Below, piece after piece: positions 1 through 9,727 of a DNA stretch of 64,000 nucleotides. The stretch's first letter is position 1. Every line of letters begins with the position of its first letter. The stretch is from Actinokineospora pegani. GTDB taxonomy: Bacteria > Actinomycetota > Actinomycetes > Mycobacteriales > Pseudonocardiaceae. Location of the stretch: assembly GCF_009745975.1 (NCBI RefSeq), contig NZ_WHOL01000117.1, forward strand, positions 62,001-126,000, written 5' to 3'. Under the pieces are notes generated by a model that was given only the letters and a program-made list of their open reading frames with translations, was not told the origin of the DNA and searched no databases. Position numbers and translations under genes: made by a program.

Positions 1-203
1 GGGTGTTGGCGGGCGATGACGAAGGTCGGGCTGCTCACGCGTCCGCGCACGCCGAGGCCGGCGGCGATGCCCCGGGTCAGCGCGGTCTTGCCCGCGCCCA
101 GCGGTCCGGACAGCAGCACCAGGTCGCCCGCGCGCAGCACCGCGCCGAGGGACCGGCCGAACGCCTCGGTGTCCTGCGTGGTCGGGAGGACCAGCTCAGC
201 CAC
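1..203 (-). CDS. tsaE: TsaE, tRNA threonylcarbamoyladenosine ATPase (5' part only)
   Basis: TsaE is the small ATPase of the TsaBDE complex that makes the t6A37 modification of ANN-decoding tRNAs in the cytoplasm. The 67 visible codons contain the P-loop GPLGAGKTAL and the following family motifs RGIAAGLGV and SPTFVIA. The start is the GTG at 203-201, with a strong AGGAGG-type ribosome site just upstream; the first eight bases overlap the end of the hydrolase gene, so translation is probably coupled. The 3' half lies outside the window. The order alr-hydrolase-tsaE is common in actinobacteria. Identification is firm from the motif string; only the fragment limits certainty. Confidence 0.9.
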   Translation of the reverse strand, partial: MAELVLPTTQDTEAFGRSLGAVLRAGDLVLLSGPLGAGKTALTRGIAAGLGVRGRVSSPTFVIARQH

Positions 204-1274
204 GCTCCCACCTCCTCGTGCGCCCGGCCGCCCCGGCGCAGTCGCGGACCAGCTCCGCGACGGCCCCGGTGACCAGGTCGGGTTGTTCCAGCATGACCAT
301 GTGCCCGGCCCCGCGCGCCCGGACCAGCACCGCGTCCGGTAGCTCCAGGGCGATCCGCTCGGCGTGCGCGAACGGGGTGAGCCGGTCCTCGTCGCCGCTG
401 AGCACCAGGACCCGGCAGTGCTTGAGGCCCGCGAGGGCGGCGTAGCGGTTGTGGCTGCCCAGGGTGTCGATGAAGTCGGCCAGCACCCGGACCGGGGTGA
501 CGTCGAGCATGGACACCAGGAAGTCGACGACCTGCGGGCTGACGTCGCGGCTGCCGAAGCCCAGGGTGCGCACGGCCCGCCTGGTCACGTGCCCGCCCGC
601 GGCCCGGACCAGCTCGACCAGGCCGGGCTGCCAGTCGGCGACCCCGCCGAGCACCCTGGCCGTCGGGTTGTACTTCGACAGCAGCGGCCGGGGCAGGCCG
701 GACTTGCCGATCTCGCCCGCCGAGGTGCCGATGAGCGCGACGCCGCGCACCCGGTCGGCGAACAGGTCCGGCTCCCGCTCGGCCAGCGCCATGATCGTCA
801 TGCCGCCCATCGAGTGCCCGACCAGCACGACCGGCCCCTCCGGCACGACCGCGCGCAGCACCTCCGACAGGTCGGCGGCGAGCTGCTCGATGGTGCTCGA
901 CCTGGTGCTCGACCGGCCGGACCGGCCGTGGCTGCGCTGGTCGTAGAGCACCTGGCGCACCCGGGGACCGGTGAGCGCGGCCAGGTCGCGGCGCTGGAAG
1001 TGCCAGCAGGCGCGGCTGAGCGCGAACCCGTGCACGAGCACGACCGTCAGCGCGGGCTCGCCGCCGTCCTCCGGGTCGACCTCCTCAACGGAGATGGCCA
1101 CCCCGTCGTCGGCGCAGACGCTGCTCTCCCGCGACGGCGGCAGCGCGCCGAACGCCTCCTCGGCGAACCGCTCGTCGGCGCCGGGCCGCCCGCGCGCGGC
1201 CCGCACGGCCAGCACCCCACCGGCGACGACCACGCCGACACCCGCGCCGATCAGCCCGGCCCAGCCCGCCCGGT

Positions 1275-1278
<4 letters not shown>
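196..1278 (-). CDS. Membrane-anchored alpha/beta hydrolase
   Basis: The product is 360 residues. An N-terminal hydrophobic segment at about residues 5-27 should act as a membrane anchor. An alpha/beta-hydrolase fold follows, with the oxyanion HGF near 83-85 and the nucleophile elbow GHSMGG at Ser156. A conserved GDEDRLTP (acid region) and GAGHMVMLE (catalytic His region) occur near the C-terminus. The GTG start at 1278 overlaps the alr stop as GTGA, and the gene runs into the tsaE start, so it sits inside an alr-hydrolase-tsaE operon. The substrate is unknown. Genes of this type between alr and tsaE are common in actinobacteria, but I know of no established reaction. Confidence 0.85.
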
Positions 1279-2360
<1,082 letters not shown>

Positions 2361-2367
2361 GGGAAGG

Positions 2368-3792
2368 TCATCCGCCCACCACGGTCCGCACGGCGTCGCG
2401 CACCGAGTCCACGACCAGCGACGCCGAGACCGGCGCGCCGCGGGCCGCGAGCCGCGCGGCCAGGACGTGCACGTGCGCCGCCGCCCCGCCCGCGAGCACC
2501 GGGTCGGTGCCCGCCGCGAGCAGCGCGCCGACCAGACCGGACAGGACGTCGCCGCTGCCCGCCGTGGCCAGCCAGTGGCTGCGCGCCGGGTTGACCAGCA
2601 CCCGCCCGTCCGGACCGGCGACGACCGTCGTGCTGCCCTTGAGCAGCACGGTCACGTCGAGCCGGGCGGCCAGCGCCTTCGCCGCGGCGACCCGGTCGGA
2701 CCCCAGTTCGATGCCGTGCGGCTCGGCGATCCGGGCGAACTCGCGGTCGTGCGGGGTGAGCAGCACCGGGGCCGCCGGGTCGCGGGCGTCCCACAGCTCG
2801 GGGTGCTTGGCCAGCAGGGTGATCCCGTCGGCGTCGACCGCCGTCGGCACGCCCGCCTCCAGCACGTGCGCGAGGACGTCGCGGGCGGCGGTGTTGGTGC
2901 CCATGCCCGGCCCGGCGACCCACGCCTGCACCCGGCCCGCGTCGGTGACCGAGCCGGTGACGACCACCTCGGGGTAGCGCCGGTTGACCTCCTCGGCGGC
3001 CGACCCGGCGTAGCGGACCATGCCCGAGGTGGCCCGCACCGCCGAGCCCGTCGCCAGCACTGCGGCCCCCGGGTAGGTCGACGAGCCCGCGGTGACGCCG
3101 ACGACGCCCTGGGTGTACTTGTCGTCCGCCGGTCCCGGCAGCGGCCACAGCGCGCCCACCTCGGCCCGGTCGAGCACCTCGACGTCCGGGTCCGACAGCT
3201 CCAGGCCGAGGTCGACCAGGGTCGTGTCGCCGCAGCGGCCCGCGGCCAGGAAGTGCACCGGCTTGTAGCCGCCGAAGGTGACCGTCGCCGCGGCGGTGAC
3301 GGCCGGGCCGTCGACCGCGCCGGTGTCCGGGTCGACGCCGCTGGGCAGGTCGACGGCCAGGACCGGCGCGGTCACCCGCTCGAGCACCGCCGCCGCGTCC
3401 GGCCGCAGCGACCCGCGCGCCGACAGGCCCACGATCCCGTCGATCGCCAGGTCGGCCGGGACGACGTCGGCGACGACCCGCCCGCCCGCCGCGCGCAGGG
3501 CGGCCAGGCCCTCGGCGTGCGCGCGCTCCGGGTCGAGCAGCAGCGCGCTCACCGCGACCGACCGGCGGCGCAGGAACGCCCCGGCCCACAGCGCGTCGCC
3601 GCCGTTGTTGCCCGCGCCGACCAGCAGCAGCACGCGGCGGCCCGCGGTGCCCCCCGTCCGCGCGCGCAGCATGGCAAGCGCTTGCCTGGCCAGCCCCCAG
3701 GCGGCGCGGCGCATCAGCGCGCCGTCCGGGGTGCGGGCGAGGACGCGCTCCTCGGCCGCGCGGATCCGGTCGGTCGTCCAGGCTCGCCGCAT
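2368..3792 (-). CDS. nnr: Bifunctional NAD(P)H-hydrate epimerase / ADP-dependent dehydratase
   Basis: The 474-residue protein repairs hydrated NADH and NADPH. The N-terminal YjeF_N domain (about 1-215) should epimerise R- and S-NADHX and carries the family motif GAGNNGGDAL. The C-terminal ribokinase-like domain (about 225-474) should dehydrate S-NADHX using ADP; it shows VAGPGMG, VDADG, LTPHDREF and the signature GSGDVLSG near its end. The start is ATG at 3792, only three bases after the glmS stop. The fused two-domain arrangement is the usual bacterial form (E. coli YjeF, M. tuberculosis Rv3433c). Nothing is missing or truncated. Confidence 0.95.
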   Translation of the reverse strand: MRRAWTTDRIRAAEERVLARTPDGALMRRAAWGLARQALAMLRARTGGTAGRRVLLLVGAGNNGGDALWAGAFLRRRSVAVSALLLDPERAHAEGLAALRAAGGRVVADVVPADLAIDGIVGLSARGSLRPDAAAVLERVTAPVLAVDLPSGVDPDTGAVDGPAVTAAATVTFGGYKPVHFLAAGRCGDTTLVDLGLELSDPDVEVLDRAEVGALWPLPGPADDKYTQGVVGVTAGSSTYPGAAVLATGSAVRATSGMVRYAGSAAEEVNRRYPEVVVTGSVTDAGRVQAWVAGPGMGTNTAARDVLAHVLEAGVPTAVDADGITLLAKHPELWDARDPAAPVLLTPHDREFARIAEPHGIELGSDRVAAAKALAARLDVTVLLKGSTTVVAGPDGRVLVNPARSHWLATAGSGDVLSGLVGALLAAGTDPVLAGGAAAHVHVLAARLAARGAPVSASLVVDSVRDAVRTVVGG

Positions 3793-3795
3793 CGG

Positions 3796-5655
3796 CTACT
3801 CCACCGTCACGGACTTGGCCAGGTTGCGCGGCTTGTCCACGTCGTAGCCGCGGGACCGGGCGATCTCGGCGGCCAGGATCTGCAGCGGCACGGTCGAGAC
3901 CAGCGGTTGCAGCAGCGTCGGGACGGCGGGCACCTCGATCAGCTCGTCGGCGAACGGGCGCACGGTCTCGTCGCCCTCCTCGGCGATGACGATGGTGCGC
4001 GCGCCGCGGGCCTGGATCTCGGAGATGTTGGACACCAGCTTGGAGTGCAGCACCGCCCGCCCCTTCGGCGACGGCATGACCACCACGACCGGCAGGCCCT
4101 CCTCGATCAGCGCGATCGGGCCGTGCTTGAGCTCGCCCGCGGCGAAGCCCTCGGCGTGCATGTAGGCCAACTCCTTGAGCTTGAGCGCGCCCTCCAGCGC
4201 CACCGGGTAGCCCACGTGGCGGCCGAGGAACAGCACCGCCTTGGCGTCGGAGAGCTCGCGGCCCAGCGCCTTGATCTGCTCGGTCCTCTCCAGCACGGTC
4301 CGCACGGCGTCGGGCATCGCGGCCAGCGCGTGGAACTCGCGGGCGACCTCGTCGGGGTACTTGGTGCCGCGCGCCTGCGCCAGGGCCAAGCCGACCAGGT
4401 AGTTCGCCGCGACCTGGGCCAGGAACGCCTTGGTGGAGGCGACCCCGATCTCCGGACCGGCGTGGGTGTAGAGCACCGCGTCGGACTCGCGCGGGATCTG
4501 CGCGCCGTTGGTGTTGCAGACGGCCAGCACGCGCGCCTTCTGCCCGCGGGCGTGCCGCACGGCCTCCAGGGTGTCGGCGGTCTCGCCGGACTGGGAGATC
4601 GCCACGACCAGCGTCGCGCGGTCGAGCACCGGGTCCCGGTAGCGGAACTCGCTGGCCAGCTCGACCTCGACGGGCAGCCGGGTCCAGTGCTCGATGGCGT
4701 ACTTGGCGACCAGGCCGGAGTGGTAGGCCGAGCCGCAGGCCACGACGAAGACCTTGTCGATGTCGCGCAGCTCCTGGTCGGACAGGCGCTGCTCGTCGAG
4801 GGTGATCCGGCCGTCGGCGAAGTGCCCGCGCAGCGTGTCCGCCAGCGCCGTGGGCTGCTCCTCGATCTCCTTGAGCATGAAGTACTCGTGGCCGCCCTTC
4901 TCGGCGGCCGACAGGTCCCAGTCGACGGTGAACGGCTTGACCTCGGCGGGCTCGCCGTCGAAGTCGGTGACGGTGTAGCCCTCGCGGGTGATCACCACGA
5001 CCTGGTCCTGGCCCAGCTCGACGGCCTCGCGGGTGTGCTCGATGAACGCCGAGACGTCCGAGGCGACGAAGGTCTCGCCCTCGCCCAGGCCCACCACCAG
5101 CGGCGAGGACCGGCGCGCGGCGACCACCTGGTCCGGCTCGTCGGCGTGCGTCACGACCAGCGTGAACGCGCCTTCGAGCCGCCTGCACACCGCGCGCAGG
5201 CTGGCGGGCAGGTCACCGGCGGTCTCCCCGGCGGCGTAGGCCTGGCCGACCAGGTGCGCGACGGTCTCGGTGTCGGTGTCGGAGGTCAGCTCGACCCCGG
5301 CCGCCTCCAGCTCGGCGCGCAGCGCGGCGAAGTTCTCGATGATGCCGTTGTGCACCACCGCGAGCCGCTCGGCCGTGTCCCGGTGCGGGTGCGAGTTCCG
5401 GTCGATCGGGGCGCCGTGCGTGGCCCACCGGGTGTGGCCCATGCCGCTGGTCCCGGCGAAGCCGTCGCGGCCCACCTCGTCCAGCCGGGCCTCGAGGTTG
5501 GCCAGCCGCCCGGCCTTGCGCTCCACCGCCAGCCCGCCGCCGTCGAGGACGGCGACACCGGCCGAGTCGTACCCTCGGTACTCGAGCCTGCGCAGGCCGT
5601 CGAGCACCACGTCCAAGGCGGGCCGATGCCCGACGTATCCCACGATTCCGCACAC
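3796..5655 (-). CDS. glmS: Glutamine-fructose-6-phosphate aminotransferase (isomerizing)
   Basis: GlmS makes glucosamine-6-phosphate from fructose-6-phosphate and glutamine, the first committed step to UDP-GlcNAc. The 619-residue product begins V-C-G-I-V-G-Y; the Cys after the initiator becomes the N-terminal nucleophile of the class II glutaminase domain (1-~240). Two SIS isomerase domains follow, with SQSGETADT and the C-terminal KPRNLAKSVTVE signature. The GTG at 5655 is set by that Cys requirement. A TACCCT -10 element lies six bases upstream, suggesting a leaderless mRNA. GlmM, the next pathway enzyme, is encoded 8 kb away at 13180-14514. Confidence 0.97.
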   Translation of the reverse strand: MCGIVGYVGHRPALDVVLDGLRRLEYRGYDSAGVAVLDGGGLAVERKAGRLANLEARLDEVGRDGFAGTSGMGHTRWATHGAPIDRNSHPHRDTAERLAVVHNGIIENFAALRAELEAAGVELTSDTDTETVAHLVGQAYAAGETAGDLPASLRAVCRRLEGAFTLVVTHADEPDQVVAARRSSPLVVGLGEGETFVASDVSAFIEHTREAVELGQDQVVVITREGYTVTDFDGEPAEVKPFTVDWDLSAAEKGGHEYFMLKEIEEQPTALADTLRGHFADGRITLDEQRLSDQELRDIDKVFVVACGSAYHSGLVAKYAIEHWTRLPVEVELASEFRYRDPVLDRATLVVAISQSGETADTLEAVRHARGQKARVLAVCNTNGAQIPRESDAVLYTHAGPEIGVASTKAFLAQVAANYLVGLALAQARGTKYPDEVAREFHALAAMPDAVRTVLERTEQIKALGRELSDAKAVLFLGRHVGYPVALEGALKLKELAYMHAEGFAAGELKHGPIALIEEGLPVVVVMPSPKGRAVLHSKLVSNISEIQARGARTIVIAEEGDETVRPFADELIEVPAVPTLLQPLVSTVPLQILAAEIARSRGYDVDKPRNLAKSVTVE

Positions 5656-5704
5656 CGGACCAGGGTAGCCGGCCCGCGTGCGCGGTCCCGGATAGGCTGC
5701 GCGC
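5656..5704. promoter_or_regulatory. Divergent promoter with two apparently leaderless starts
   Basis: On the minus strand TACCCT (5667-5662) is followed by six bases and the glmS GTG. On the plus strand TAGGCT (5693-5698) is followed by six bases and the ATG at 5705. Both fit the actinobacterial -10 pattern TANNNT at the distance expected if transcription starts on the first base of the start codon. Neither gene has a Shine-Dalgarno sequence in the remaining space. The transcription starts are inferred from sequence only. Confidence 0.55.
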
Positions 5705-6520
5705 ATGGCACGCAAGGCCAAGCACCTGTTCGACGAGCTGTCCCGCCCCGGCCCGCACCGGGTCCTGCGCGGTGACCTGGCGCTCGTGGGCATGCCCGGA
5801 GTGGTGTACACCCCCGCCTCGGGCCTCAGCCTCCCCGCGGTCGCGTTCGGCCACGGCTGGCTGCAACCGCCGACCCGCTACCGCCGCCTGCTGCGCCACC
5901 TGGCGTCCTGGGGCGTCGTCGCGGCCGCCCCCGGCACCCACGTCGGCCCCCTGGGCTCGCACCGCCTGCTGGCCGCGGACCTGCGCACCGCCCTGGACGT
6001 CTGCACCGGCGTCCGCCTGGGCGACGGCGAGGTCTCGGTGGACCCGGGCAAGCTGGGCCTGGCAGGCCACTCCACCGGCGCGGGCAGCGCCGTCCTGGCC
6101 ACCGCCGCCGACCCCCGCGTCAACGCCGTCGCCACCCTCGCCGCCAGCCAGACACGGCCCTTCGCCACCGACGCGGCCCGGCAGTGCACCGCCCCCAGCC
6201 TCCACCTGGCCGCGGGCCGCGACTCCGTCGCCCCACCGGTGGCCAACGCCGAGCTCATCGCGGAGAACTGGGCAGGCCCCGCCCGGGTGCGCACCCTGCC
6301 CAAGGCCAGCCACCTCGGCTTCGCCGAGGGCAGGCACTGGAGCGGCCTGCTCGTGGCGGGCAAGTCCGAGAGCGCGACGCAGAAGACAGCGCGCGCCCTG
6401 CTCACCGCCTTCTTCCTGGTCCACCTGGCAGACCAGCGGGACTACGAGCCCGTCCTCGATCTCCCCCTCAAGTCAGCCGACGTGACCTTCGACAACACCG
6501 AGGTCCCCGAACACGCCTGA
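5705..6520 (+). CDS. Alpha/beta hydrolase, dienelactone-hydrolase/cutinase-like
   Basis: The 271-residue protein has an alpha/beta-hydrolase core with the oxyanion segment FGHGW near residue 50, the nucleophile elbow GHSTGAG near 121-127, an acidic region AAGRDSVAP near 177 and a histidine in KASHLGF near 201. No signal peptide is visible, so it is probably cytosolic. It is divergent from glmS and monocistronic, and its stop is followed by an intergenic repeat. The architecture resembles the dienelactone-hydrolase or polyester-hydrolase branch, but the substrate cannot be inferred. The ATG at 5705 is chosen because a -10 box sits six bases upstream. Confidence 0.85.
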   Translation: MARKAKHLFDELSRPGPHRVLRGDLALVGMPGVVYTPASGLSLPAVAFGHGWLQPPTRYRRLLRHLASWGVVAAAPGTHVGPLGSHRLLAADLRTALDVCTGVRLGDGEVSVDPGKLGLAGHSTGAGSAVLATAADPRVNAVATLAASQTRPFATDAARQCTAPSLHLAAGRDSVAPPVANAELIAENWAGPARVRTLPKASHLGFAEGRHWSGLLVAGKSESATQKTARALLTAFFLVHLADQRDYEPVLDLPLKSADVTFDNTEVPEHA

Positions 6521-6534
6521 CCCGTCCCGCCCCC

Positions 6535-6621
6535 TGTGGACAACCCACCCTCGACGAGCCGCTTCTGTCAGACCCGCCGAGTAGCGTTGAAATCGGGGGT
6601 CCCCAAGGGCAGATGATCTTG
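6535..6621. repeat. 87-bp intergenic repeat, copy 1
   Basis: This segment starts with TGTGGACAA, the reverse complement of the actinobacterial DnaA-box consensus TTGTCCACA, and ends in a block beginning GTTGAAATCGGGGGTCCCCA (6586 onward) followed by GATGATCTTG. An ungapped second copy lies at 18053-18139 with the same 51-base offset between the two landmarks. Copy 1 lies between two converging genes. Function is unknown; it could be a remnant of a dispersed element. Confidence 0.75.
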
Positions 6622-6668
6622 AAGACGGCCCGCCCGCCCGGACAACCGCGGCAGGCGGAGCAGGTGGC

Positions 6669-7022
6669 TCAGTCCTCTTCCGGTCCCAGGTCCATCACGT
6701 AGGACCTGGCCTGCGGCCGAGGCGGCACCACGCGTTCCGGCTTCTCGCTCTTCTCCGGCTTCTCGCCGCTCGACTCGTTCTTCCGGGCCTCGGCCCGCTC
6801 GGCCTTGCGGGCCCGCTCCTCGGCGTACCGCTCGGCCCGCTCCTTCTCGGCCCGGTCGATGGCCGCGCCCGCGGCGCTCGCCTGCTCACCGGCCGCCTTG
6901 GTGTTCGCGGCGGCGGCGGACCTGGCTGCGGCCAGGTCCTGTTCGATCGATCGGAAGGCGCCCCGGCCGCGCGCGGCCGCGGTGGCGATGCGGTCCCTGG
7001 CCGCTTGGAAGGCCGGGTTCAC
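6669..7022 (-). CDS. Short coiled T7SS-cluster protein with acidic tail
   Basis: This 117-residue protein has no family I recognise. Residues 1-80 are Ala/Glu/Arg-rich and should be helical or coiled-coil. A Lys/Glu-rich stretch (about 80-95) follows, and the C-terminus carries RSYVMDLGPEED, an acidic patch next to hydrophobic residues. It is the last gene of a three-gene set with the large protein at 7019-9268 and the small helical protein at 9268-9576, and its GTG start overlaps the preceding stop as GTGA. The proteins at 9728-10291 and 16954-17442 have similar layouts. A role as a secretion-linked accessory or chaperone is inference from position. Confidence 0.75.
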   Translation of the reverse strand: MNPAFQAARDRIATAAARGRGAFRSIEQDLAAARSAAAANTKAAGEQASAAGAAIDRAEKERAERYAEERARKAERAEARKNESSGEKPEKSEKPERVVPPRPQARSYVMDLGPEED

Positions 7023-9268
7023 TTGGCCGACTCCGGGTCGAGCATGTTCTTGATGCGCGCGTGCCGCTCGGCGTCGTCGTCGAACAGGTCGGAGCCGAGC
7101 AGGTAGCGGTTGCCCTCGCGGTCCTGGCCGCCGCTGTTCCCACCGCCGCCGCCCATGCCGCCCATCATCGGCATGCCGCCGCCCACGCCCGCGCCGCCGC
7201 TGCCTCCGCCGCCGCTCGTGGCTGCTGCGGCGGGAGCCGCTGCACCGCCGCCGCCACCACCGGACGACAGGACCTCGGCCGGGCTCGAACCGACCACCGC
7301 GCCCGGCGTCAGCGGAGCGGCCGCCGCGGCAGCACCGCCTCCACCGCCCGCGTAGCCACCGCCACCGAAACTGCCGCCACCGGAGCCGCTGCCGCCCCCA
7401 CCGCCACCAGCGAGCGTGTCACCGCTGAACGAGCCGGAAAGCGCCATCGGCGAGCCGAACTCAGGGCGGTCCGACTCGGCGAAGTCGACCGTGTAGGACT
7501 TGTCGGCGCCGTCGGTCGTGTCGGTCAGGACGATCTTGCCCTCGTCGGTGAGCGTGGCCGAGAGGGTGTCGGAGACCTTGATCGCGCCGTCCGGGCCCGG
7601 GGTCAGGACGCCGTCCGCGCCCCGGCGGTCGGCGCCGATCGGGCCGAAGCCGGTGTCCGGGGACGCCGCGCCGGGGCCGAAGTCGAGCTGGTAGGTCTTG
7701 GGCTCGCCGTCGCCGGTGTCCACGGTGAGCGTGGCGCGGCCGTTCGCGTCGGGTTCGGTGACCGTGTACGAGGTGTCGCCGTCGGTGATGGTGACCTCGT
7801 CACCGCCACCGGTGAGCAGCCCGTCCGGGGTCAGCCCCTCGATGGCGTCCGCGCCCTCGCCCGGCTTGCCCTCGTCGGCAGGCTGCAAGAGCTGTTGCAG
7901 CTCCTCGGCGGACGGCGTCGGCGGGACACCGCCGGGCGATCCCCCCGGCGATCCACCGGAGCTCCCGCCGGGCATGCCCCCCGGCATGCCCCCGCCGCCG
8001 CTCCCGCCGCCGGTCCCCGGGCTGCCCGTGCCGGAGGGCTGGGTCACCTCGCCCGGACCGGTGGCCGACGGGCCGCCCTCCTGCTGATCGGCCGGGGCCT
8101 GGATGCCGTCCGCCAGGTCGGCGAACGGGTCCGGCTCGACCGCGTTGAGCCCGTCGACGATGGCGGCCCACCCCTCGGAGACCGTCTCCTTCGTCGACGC
8201 GCAGATCTGGTCGAACGCCTGCTTCTTGGCGTCGAACAGCGCCACGAACGTGCCGTCGAGCCACTTGCGGGCACCCGCGGCCATGATCTCCTTGACCTGG
8301 TCGCCCCAGAACAGCCAGCCGAAGCTGGAGAACAGGAACGGGTTCATCCCCCCGAACGGCGGCCAGTCGCGCATCCCCTCGAGGTCGTCGCGGTCGGCCT
8401 CCTGCCTGGCCGCCCGGATGACCCGCTCGATGTCCTGCGGGATCAGCCCGTCAACCGTGTCGGCGTAGAGGTCGAGCACGGTCTGCGCCCGCTGCGACAC
8501 CGCCGTCTCCACGTGCGCGACGGTCTCGCTGATCAGCGTCGACGCGGCGGACGGGGTGTCGGCGACCTCCCGGCCGTGCCCGAGGAACTGCCTGCCGTAG
8601 GCGTCCGCGACGTCGGCGGCCTCGCCCTGCCAGACCCCGCGCAGGTCGCCGGAGTCGGTGCTCAGGTCGAGGGTGACCTCGGTGAGCTGGTTGTGCACGT
8701 CGCCCATGGTCGCGGCGTCGGTGCGGAACTTGCCGAAGTTGATGCCCTTGAGCTCGTCGTAGACGGTCTCGATCTCGGTGCGCTGGTCCGGCGCGGACCC
8801 CCGCCACGACCGGTACGGCGGGCTGAAGTGCAGGAAGAACGCCAGACCGCGCGAGCCGGGCTCGAGCAGCTCGTCGGACGTGCCGACCCCCGCGCCCCCG
8901 GCCTCGACGGTGCGCCCGGACGCCTCCTCCAGGTCCTCCCCCGCCTGGTCGACGGCCTGGTCCCACTGCGACCGGGCGAGGTACTGGTCGAGGGTGCCCT
9001 GGGCCTGGTCGCGCAGGAAGTCCGGCACGAAGGTGCGGGTCGCGCTGTCGAAGACCTCGTCCTTGACCCCGTAGCGCTCGGCGTACGCGGCGATCTCGCC
9101 CGCGTTGTCCCAGAACTCCGGGTCGCGCTGGGTGAACAGGTCGTCCTTGAACACGTGGGAGCCGTGCACGTCGGCGAAGGCGCGCAGCAGGCGGGCCTTG
9201 TCGTCGTCGGAGACGGACGGGTCGTCGAGGATGGGCTTCAGCTCTGCCCAGGTGGTGCGCTCGGACAT
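7019..9268 (-). CDS. Large Gly-rich WXG-like T7SS substrate candidate A
   Basis: The protein has 749 residues from the ATG at 9268, which overlaps the upstream stop as TGATG; a GTG at 9277 is an alternative. The N-terminal ~380 residues are helical and contain a WXG-type turn, GVWQGEAADVAD, near residue 212. A Pro/Gly/Ser linker follows, then two related ~42-residue modules (about 489-531 and 559-596) with the pattern TITDGD...TLTVDTGDGEPKTYQLDFG. A long Gly/Ala/Ser-rich region then ends in GGMPMMGGMGGG and a short acidic tail containing SDLFDDD. There is no Sec signal peptide. The same order of parts occurs at 10288-12519. Export by the neighbouring ESX-4 system is inferred from the fold pattern and location. 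Confidence 0.8.
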   Translation of the reverse strand: MSERTTWAELKPILDDPSVSDDDKARLLRAFADVHGSHVFKDDLFTQRDPEFWDNAGEIAAYAERYGVKDEVFDSATRTFVPDFLRDQAQGTLDQYLARSQWDQAVDQAGEDLEEASGRTVEAGGAGVGTSDELLEPGSRGLAFFLHFSPPYRSWRGSAPDQRTEIETVYDELKGINFGKFRTDAATMGDVHNQLTEVTLDLSTDSGDLRGVWQGEAADVADAYGRQFLGHGREVADTPSAASTLISETVAHVETAVSQRAQTVLDLYADTVDGLIPQDIERVIRAARQEADRDDLEGMRDWPPFGGMNPFLFSSFGWLFWGDQVKEIMAAGARKWLDGTFVALFDAKKQAFDQICASTKETVSEGWAAIVDGLNAVEPDPFADLADGIQAPADQQEGGPSATGPGEVTQPSGTGSPGTGGGSGGGGMPGGMPGGSSGGSPGGSPGGVPPTPSAEELQQLLQPADEGKPGEGADAIEGLTPDGLLTGGGDEVTITDGDTSYTVTEPDANGRATLTVDTGDGEPKTYQLDFGPGAASPDTGFGPIGADRRGADGVLTPGPDGAIKVSDTLSATLTDEGKIVLTDTTDGADKSYTVDFAESDRPEFGSPMALSGSFSGDTLAGGGGGGSGSGGGSFGGGGYAGGGGGAAAAAAPLTPGAVVGSSPAEVLSSGGGGGGAAAPAAAATSGGGGSGGAGVGGGMPMMGGMGGGGGNSGGQDREGNRYLLGSDLFDDDAERHARIKNMLDPESAK

Positions 9269-9576
9269 CACTGCCACGCTTTCTGCACGTTGGAGCTGTT
9301 GGTCTGCTCGCTGGCGGTGTAGTCGCGGTGGGTGTCGGTCAGCCGGTCCGCGTAGGTGCTGGTCGCGGTGGCGTACGCGCGCACCCCGGCCACCAGCCGC
9401 CCCCGCAGCGCCTCGGCGTAGGCGCTGCCCCGGTCACCGAACACGCGCCCGAAGTCCCCCGGCGCCACCTGCCCGTCGTCGAGCCGGTCCGCCTGCTGCC
9501 CGATCGGCTCGACCCGGCCCTTGATGCGCCCGGCGATCCCAGCCAGCTCACCCCCGGTGGTGTACCCGTCAGCCAC
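9268..9576 (-). CDS. Small EspC/WXG100-like T7SS protein
   Basis: This 102-residue helical protein resembles the EspC-like (DUF2580) T7SS targets in length, composition and position; the WXG tripeptide itself is absent. Near the C-terminus, YTASE matches the YxxxD/E general T7SS secretion signal. The start is GTG at 9576. Its stop overlaps the ATG of the large gene (TGATG), so the pair is translationally coupled, as expected for a secreted heterodimer or a substrate with a partner. It begins a three-gene unit ending at 6669. The DUF assignment is by resemblance only. Confidence 0.75.
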   Translation of the reverse strand: MADGYTTGGELAGIAGRIKGRVEPIGQQADRLDDGQVAPGDFGRVFGDRGSAYAEALRGRLVAGVRAYATATSTYADRLTDTHRDYTASEQTNSSNVQKAWQ

Positions 9577-9674
9577 GTCGATCGCCCCGTTCCGTCACCG
9601 CTTGCGTCTGGCACTACGACGACCGGGGGGCGCGCCGGGGTTCCGCTCCGCCCAAGATGCTTAACGGACGCAAA

Positions 9675-9706
9675 ACGCCCCGCCCGGCGCGACCGGAACG
9701 GGGCGT
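9675..9706 (-). terminator. Intrinsic terminator after the 12.8-9.7 kb cassette
   Basis: ACGCCCCG (9675-9682) pairs with CGGGGCGT (9699-9706). On the minus strand the hairpin is followed by TTTTG, a good U-tract. It lies 22 bases past the stop of the 187-residue gene and separates the two three-gene substrate cassettes into different transcription units. Confidence 0.75.
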
Positions 9707-9727
9707 CTTGTGTGGACCGTCAGCCGG

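Noticed and set aside
5656-5704. glmS ribozyme/riboswitch upstream of glmS
   Set aside because: Only 49 bases separate glmS from the divergent gene, far too little for the ribozyme, which is typical of Firmicutes.
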